The notes below the pieces were generated by a model, which was given only the letters and a program-made list of their open reading frames with translations, was not told the DNA's origin and searched no databases. A stretch of 9,516 nucleotides of DNA from the NCBI GenBank assembly GCA_030632625.1, contig DAOVUK010000080.1, positions 1-9,516 of the forward strand. The letters run 5' to 3'. The position numbers and the translations under genes were made by a program. Positions 6,840 to 9,516 of the stretch are shown here, one piece after another (positions within the stretch are counted from its first letter, which is position 1; each line of letters begins with the position of its first letter). Origin of the DNA: Gammaproteobacteria bacterium (GTDB taxonomy: Bacteria; Pseudomonadota; Gammaproteobacteria; GRL18).

Positions 6840-7490
6840 ATGACTCCTTTAGCTAAACAAATTATTGCCAATGGGCAAGCCAACCTTGTATTAAATGACA
6901 AGCAGCTGGCACGCGTGCTGGGTGGTAGCGATGATCGGCGCTATGGCCAGGTCAACCGTGCACTGAATAAGGAAGAGTTGGTTAGAGTAAAAAGAGGACT
7001 CTATGTATTGGCAGATAAGTTTCGAGATAATCCTATTCATCCCTTTGCTTTGGCTCAGCAATTGCTACCTGGTAGTTATGTGTCTGCCGAATCAGCATTA
7101 AGTTACCATGGCTGGATTCCTGAAGCAGTGCGTAGCGTACTGAGTATTACCGCAAAAAAAAAATCTGTGAGTTATGATCACAATACATTGGGTAAGTTTG
7201 ATTTTAAGCGTATGACCGTCAAGCCTGGTTATTTTCTTCAAGCAGTTAATCGGCATGAGCTGCAACATCAAGTGGCACTAATTGCTGAACCAATGAGGGC
7301 ATTGCTTGATCTTGTGTATTTACGCAAATTGCACTGGCAGGATTTGAGTTATTTATTGGATGGGCTGCGTATTGATGAACAGGCAATTAGAGCAGTTCCT
7401 TCATTAAGTATCACAAAGCTATTAGATGTCTATAAAGGCAAGCGAGAAAAAGAGTTTATTGAAGAACTATTAAGGTGCTTAGGTTTATAA
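6840..7490 (+). CDS. abiEi: AbiEi-family antitoxin / transcriptional repressor
   Basis: AbiEi is the antitoxin of type IV AbiE toxin-antitoxin systems, which protect against phages by abortive infection and can stabilise mobile DNA. It counteracts the AbiEii nucleotidyltransferase without stable binding and represses its own promoter. The 216-residue protein has an N-terminal winged helix-turn-helix (about 15-58) with LARVLGGSDDRRYGQVNRAL and the wing VRVKRGLYVLA. The C-terminal domain shows the family blocks YVSAESALSYHGWIPE (80-95) and AEPMRALLDLV (149-159). The first in-frame ATG gives the expected N-terminus, although no ribosome binding site precedes it. It is transcribed away from the hsd operon and is the only clear DNA-binding regulator here, which makes it the best candidate to bind the paired dyads at 6682-6761. 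A C-terminal basic tail (KGKREK) precedes the stop. Confidence 0.88.
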   Translation: MTPLAKQIIANGQANLVLNDKQLARVLGGSDDRRYGQVNRALNKEELVRVKRGLYVLADKFRDNPIHPFALAQQLLPGSYVSAESALSYHGWIPEAVRSVLSITAKKKSVSYDHNTLGKFDFKRMTVKPGYFLQAVNRHELQHQVALIAEPMRALLDLVYLRKLHWQDLSYLLDGLRIDEQAIRAVPSLSITKLLDVYKGKREKEFIEELLRCLGL

Positions 7491-7518
7491 CAACAGGTTT
7501 ATAACAACAGGTTTATAG
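7481..7518 (+). repeat. 14-bp tandem repeat, about 2.7 copies
   Basis: AGGTTTATAACAAC occurs at 7481-7494 and 7495-7508, then partly (AGGTTTATAG) at 7509-7518; a diverged GGGTTTATG follows at 7523-7531. The first copy contains the abiEi stop codon. The array sets the distance between antitoxin and toxin genes, so changes in copy number could alter their translational coupling. Confidence 0.75.
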
Positions 7519-7542
7519 AGATGGGTTTATGATGGTGAATTT

Positions 7543-8388
7543 ATGATTGATTTAATTCAAAAGCACTTAGAAAAATATAAAGCTGTTGGTCCCGTTGAAG
7601 AGGAAAATGCACTTAAGGAAATCATTCAAGAGATTCTGTTGTTCTCTTTATGGCAGTCCGATTTTTTTGAAGTAGCTGCATTTCAGGGTGGCACCAGTTT
7701 GAGGATTTTGCATGGTTTGCCAAGATTTTCAGAAGACATTGATTTTATTCTGCAAGAGCCTGATCCTGACTTTTCATGGCTTCCATATTTAGAGGGTATT
7801 ACAGAAACATGTAAAGAGTTTGGCATTGAGCCAGAAGCGCTAGAGAAAGCACGTATAGATCAACAAGTGAAGAAAGCTTTAATTAAAGATACCTCGATTG
7901 CAAATCAATTGAACTTGAGGTTTATGGATGATCTCAATGGACGTAAGTTGAAAATCAAACTTGAAATTGATTGTAATCCACCTTTAGGCTCTGATTTTGA
8001 TTATTCGTATTTGGATTTTCCTGTTGACTTTGAAGTGTGCCATCAGGATGTAAGTAGTAATTTTTCTTTAAAAACACATGCATTATTATGTCATCCTTAC
8101 CTTAAAGGTCGGGATTGGTATGATTTTTCCTGGTATATCGCTCAAGGTGTTACACCCAATTTATTATTGCTGCAGAATGCACTTATTCAATACGGACCAT
8201 GGAAAGGTCAGGCGCTTAATATTGATCAAGATTGGCTTGTGGGTGTATTAGGCGAAAAAATCTCGTCTATTGATTGGCAGGCAGCAGCAAATGATGTTGA
8301 GAGGTTTTTAAAGCCTGTAGAACAAAAAAGTTTATCACTTTGGAGCGAGCGATTTTTTATGAATAAGTTAAAGAACTTATATAAATAA
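7543..8388 (+). CDS. abiEii: AbiEii-family nucleotidyltransferase toxin
   Basis: AbiEii toxins are DNA-polymerase-beta-like nucleotidyltransferases. Members that have been studied bind GTP, and relatives (MenT) add nucleotides to tRNA acceptor ends and stop growth. This 281-residue protein has motif I as FQGGTSLRI (48-55) followed by RFSEDIDF (61-68), with the metal-binding pair D65 and D67. KIKLEID (137-143) supplies a third acidic residue, and KGRDWYDFSWYI (188-199) is the characteristic later motif with R190, D191 and D194. No catalytic residue appears lost, so the toxin should be active. ATG 7543 is the only good start: GGTGA lies 5 nt upstream and an in-frame stop sits at 7516. It lies 52 bp after abiEi, probably in one transcript. 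Confidence 0.93.
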   Translation: MIDLIQKHLEKYKAVGPVEEENALKEIIQEILLFSLWQSDFFEVAAFQGGTSLRILHGLPRFSEDIDFILQEPDPDFSWLPYLEGITETCKEFGIEPEALEKARIDQQVKKALIKDTSIANQLNLRFMDDLNGRKLKIKLEIDCNPPLGSDFDYSYLDFPVDFEVCHQDVSSNFSLKTHALLCHPYLKGRDWYDFSWYIAQGVTPNLLLLQNALIQYGPWKGQALNIDQDWLVGVLGEKISSIDWQAAANDVERFLKPVEQKSLSLWSERFFMNKLKNLYK

Positions 8389-8465
8389 TATTGAGTTAGT
8401 ATCAATATAGTAAAAGTAGAGTAAAACCCTAGTAAACCATTGATTATTCATTTAATTCAGGCAAT

Positions 8466-8492
8466 AAAAAAGGGCTCGTAATGAGCCCTTTT
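8466..8492 (-). terminator. Rho-independent terminator of ssrA, probably bidirectional
   Basis: AAAAGGGCTC (8468-8477) pairs perfectly with GAGCCCTTTT (8483-8492) around GTAAT. Reading leftward the stem is followed by six T residues, an ideal signal 20 nt past the tmRNA 3' end. Reading rightward only four T residues follow, giving a weaker end for the abiE transcript. Confidence 0.88.
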
Positions 8493-8511
8493 AGTACTAC
8501 TTTAGTATGTT

Positions 8512-8872
8512 TGGTGGAGATGGCGGGAGTCGAACCCGCGTCCAAAAACATTCTGCCTTCTGTCTTTCACATGCTTAGCACTACCGGTAGTTTTAATGAG
8601 CTGGAGGCGGGTAGCCAGGACAAAAGCTCACGAGTCCGTTTAAAGTTTAACCTGCTGAACTCGGACTGAATAGCGGGCGAAAGCTGTGTAAAGTGACTTC
8701 TGAGTAACCCCCACAGATAAAGGTAGTCAAAAGCTAGCTGGTTTTTAAGCGGCTAGAGCGTAATTATCATCGTTTGCAATTACTTTAAGTTTCCAGACTG
8801 TTTAGCGAGAGTACTGAAATTTCTCGGCATGAACATCAGGGGTCCAATCTCTGTCGAAGCCATTTCATCCCC
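8512..8872 (-). ncRNA. ssrA: Transfer-messenger RNA (tmRNA)
   Basis: tmRNA rescues stalled ribosomes together with SmpB by acting first as alanyl-tRNA and then as a template for a degradation tag. The 361-nt gene begins GGGGATG and ends CATCTCCACCA, so the seven-pair acceptor stem and the CCA end are encoded; the T arm reads GGGTTCGACTCCC. The tag reading frame is at 8777-8745, GCA resume codon to TAA, and encodes ANDDNYALAA, a gammaproteobacterial-type tag. It is a single-piece tmRNA, not a permuted one. The 3' end is a well-known integration site for genomic islands and prophages, and here the defence genes lie immediately beyond it. A 62-residue ORF on the opposite strand is spurious. Confidence 0.98.
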
Positions 8873-8881
8873 ATAGTTATA

Positions 8882-8910
8882 ATTATGGGGTCTTATTGCT
8901 TATTTTTCAA
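8882..8910 (-). promoter_or_regulatory. ssrA promoter
   Basis: On the minus strand TTGAAA (8905-8910) and CATAAT (8882-8887) are 17 bp apart, each one mismatch from consensus. Initiation would fall near 8875, a few bases before the mature tmRNA 5' end at 8872, which in bacteria is made by RNase P trimming. Confidence 0.6.
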
Positions 8911-8975
8911 TTGCAATATGCCAATAATTCGTCAAATCAGACATAAATTAACTGAAATATTAGGGAAATCACTAA

Positions 8976-9004
8976 TTGATTATATTAACAGACACAAATA
9001 TACT
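8976..9004 (+). promoter_or_regulatory. Predicted promoter of the sulfur-globule-like gene
   Basis: TTGATT (8976-8981), 17 bp spacer, TATACT (8999-9004): 4 and 5 matches to the sigma70 hexamers. A start near 9011 leaves a leader of about 86 nt, A-rich and without obvious structure, ending in the strong GGAG site of the gene. The whole gap between ssrA and the gene is A/T-rich. Confidence 0.45.
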
Positions 9005-9096
9005 TAAACCAACACATTAAAACAAGAAGCAGCAGTATTAACAATTCTAAAAAACATTAAAAATACTGAAAAAAAAACAATACTGGAGAGTATGAA

Positions 9097-9516
9097 ATGA
9101 ATAAACTAATCATTGCTGCGGCAATCGCAGGCGTAACAAGTCTTTCAATGTCTGCTAATGCCTGGTGGGCTGATGACGGTAATAGTAATACTAACTGGAA
9201 CGGCAACGGCTATAACAATATGAACAACAATGCCTATGGCAATGGTTATGGTAATGGCTGGGGTGACGGTTCTGGTGATGCCGACATGGATGGTGATTTT
9301 GAAATTACTATTAAGGGTCGTGGTCGTGGCCGTGGTCGCGGTAATTCCAGCGGTTCAGTATACGGCAATGCTTACGGCAATGGTGCTAATGACTGGGACA
9401 ACCGTATGAATACTTATGGTAACAACAGTTATGATAATAGTTCTAATAATTACCGTGGTTATGCGCCTTATGGACCTGCTTCGGTCGCACAGCAAGCACC
9501 AGCGGCAGCACCAAAA
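9097..9516 (+). CDS. Secreted Gly/Asn/Tyr-rich protein, sulfur globule protein-like (3' end beyond window)
   Basis: The visible 140 residues begin with a clear Sec signal peptide (MNKLIIAAAIAGVTSLSMSA) and a probable cleavage after ANA at residue 22, before WWADD. The mature part is low-complexity, dominated by Gly, Asn, Tyr and Asp, with AYGNGYGNGWGDG, an acidic GDADMDGDFEI block, the basic run GRGRGRGRG, and Pro/Ala-rich APYGPASVAQQAPAAAPK at the edge. This architecture resembles sulfur globule envelope proteins (SgpA/CV1 type) of purple sulfur and other sulfur-oxidising gammaproteobacteria, which coat periplasmic sulfur deposits. Another Gly-rich cell-surface protein is possible because composition drives the resemblance. 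GGAG lies 8 nt before ATG 9097, a strong ribosome binding site in keeping with an abundant structural protein. It belongs to the host backbone rather than to the defence locus. Confidence 0.6.
   Translation, partial: MNKLIIAAAIAGVTSLSMSANAWWADDGNSNTNWNGNGYNNMNNNAYGNGYGNGWGDGSGDADMDGDFEITIKGRGRGRGRGNSSGSVYGNAYGNGANDWDNRMNTYGNNSYDNSSNNYRGYAPYGPASVAQQAPAAAPK

Noticed and set aside
8512..8590. A tRNA gene suggested by the GGTTCGA arm and CCA end
   Set aside because: It is the 3' tRNA-like part of tmRNA: the matching acceptor strand is at 8866-8872 and the tag frame lies between.
8481..8669. 62-codon plus-strand frame
   Set aside because: It lies over the terminator and the antisense strand of tmRNA; such annotations are a known artefact.

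Overview
The window reads as a gammaproteobacterial chromosome fragment of moderate-to-low GC. A defence locus (type I restriction-modification plus an AbiE-type toxin-antitoxin pair) sits against the 3' end of the tmRNA gene ssrA. The gammaproteobacterial call rests on the tmRNA tag ANDDNYALAA. The last gene resembles sulfur globule envelope proteins, which would point to a sulfur-oxidising lineage; I cannot name the genus.

Layout. Positions 1-6649 carry a minus-strand hsd locus, read from right to left: a half-size specificity subunit (6649-6041), the methyltransferase hsdM (5986-4424), two very small overlapping ORFs (4431-4266), a broken classical hsdS (4276-3887), an unrecognised 202-residue protein (3839-3231), a 126-bp nested palindrome (3095-3220), and the motor/nuclease subunit hsdR (3033 to the window edge, C-terminus cut off). 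Lengths and motif positions of HsdM and HsdR fit the EcoR124I-like (type IC) family. The classical hsdS has an in-frame amber codon where the homology clearly continues, then a second stop, and has lost its second recognition domain. The intact half-S upstream of hsdM is therefore the likely specificity determinant.

Positions 6650-6839 are a divergent control region. A good sigma70-like promoter faces the hsd genes and is bracketed by two copies of the dyad CAGTAG-N5-CTACTG, 61 bp apart. On the other side a perfect TATAAT lies so close to the abiEi start codon that the message may be leaderless. AbiEi (6840-7490) and AbiEii (7543-8388) follow on the plus strand, separated by a short 14-bp tandem repeat. 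AbiEi-family antitoxins are known to bind paired inverted repeats, so this antitoxin is a candidate regulator of the neighbouring restriction locus.

Positions 8466-8910 hold a terminator, the complete ssrA gene on the minus strand and its promoter. From 8976 a promoter and strong ribosome binding site lead into a secreted Gly/Asn/Tyr-rich protein that runs off the right edge. No gene-free stretch exceeds 300 bases. The shorter gaps hold the sites listed.
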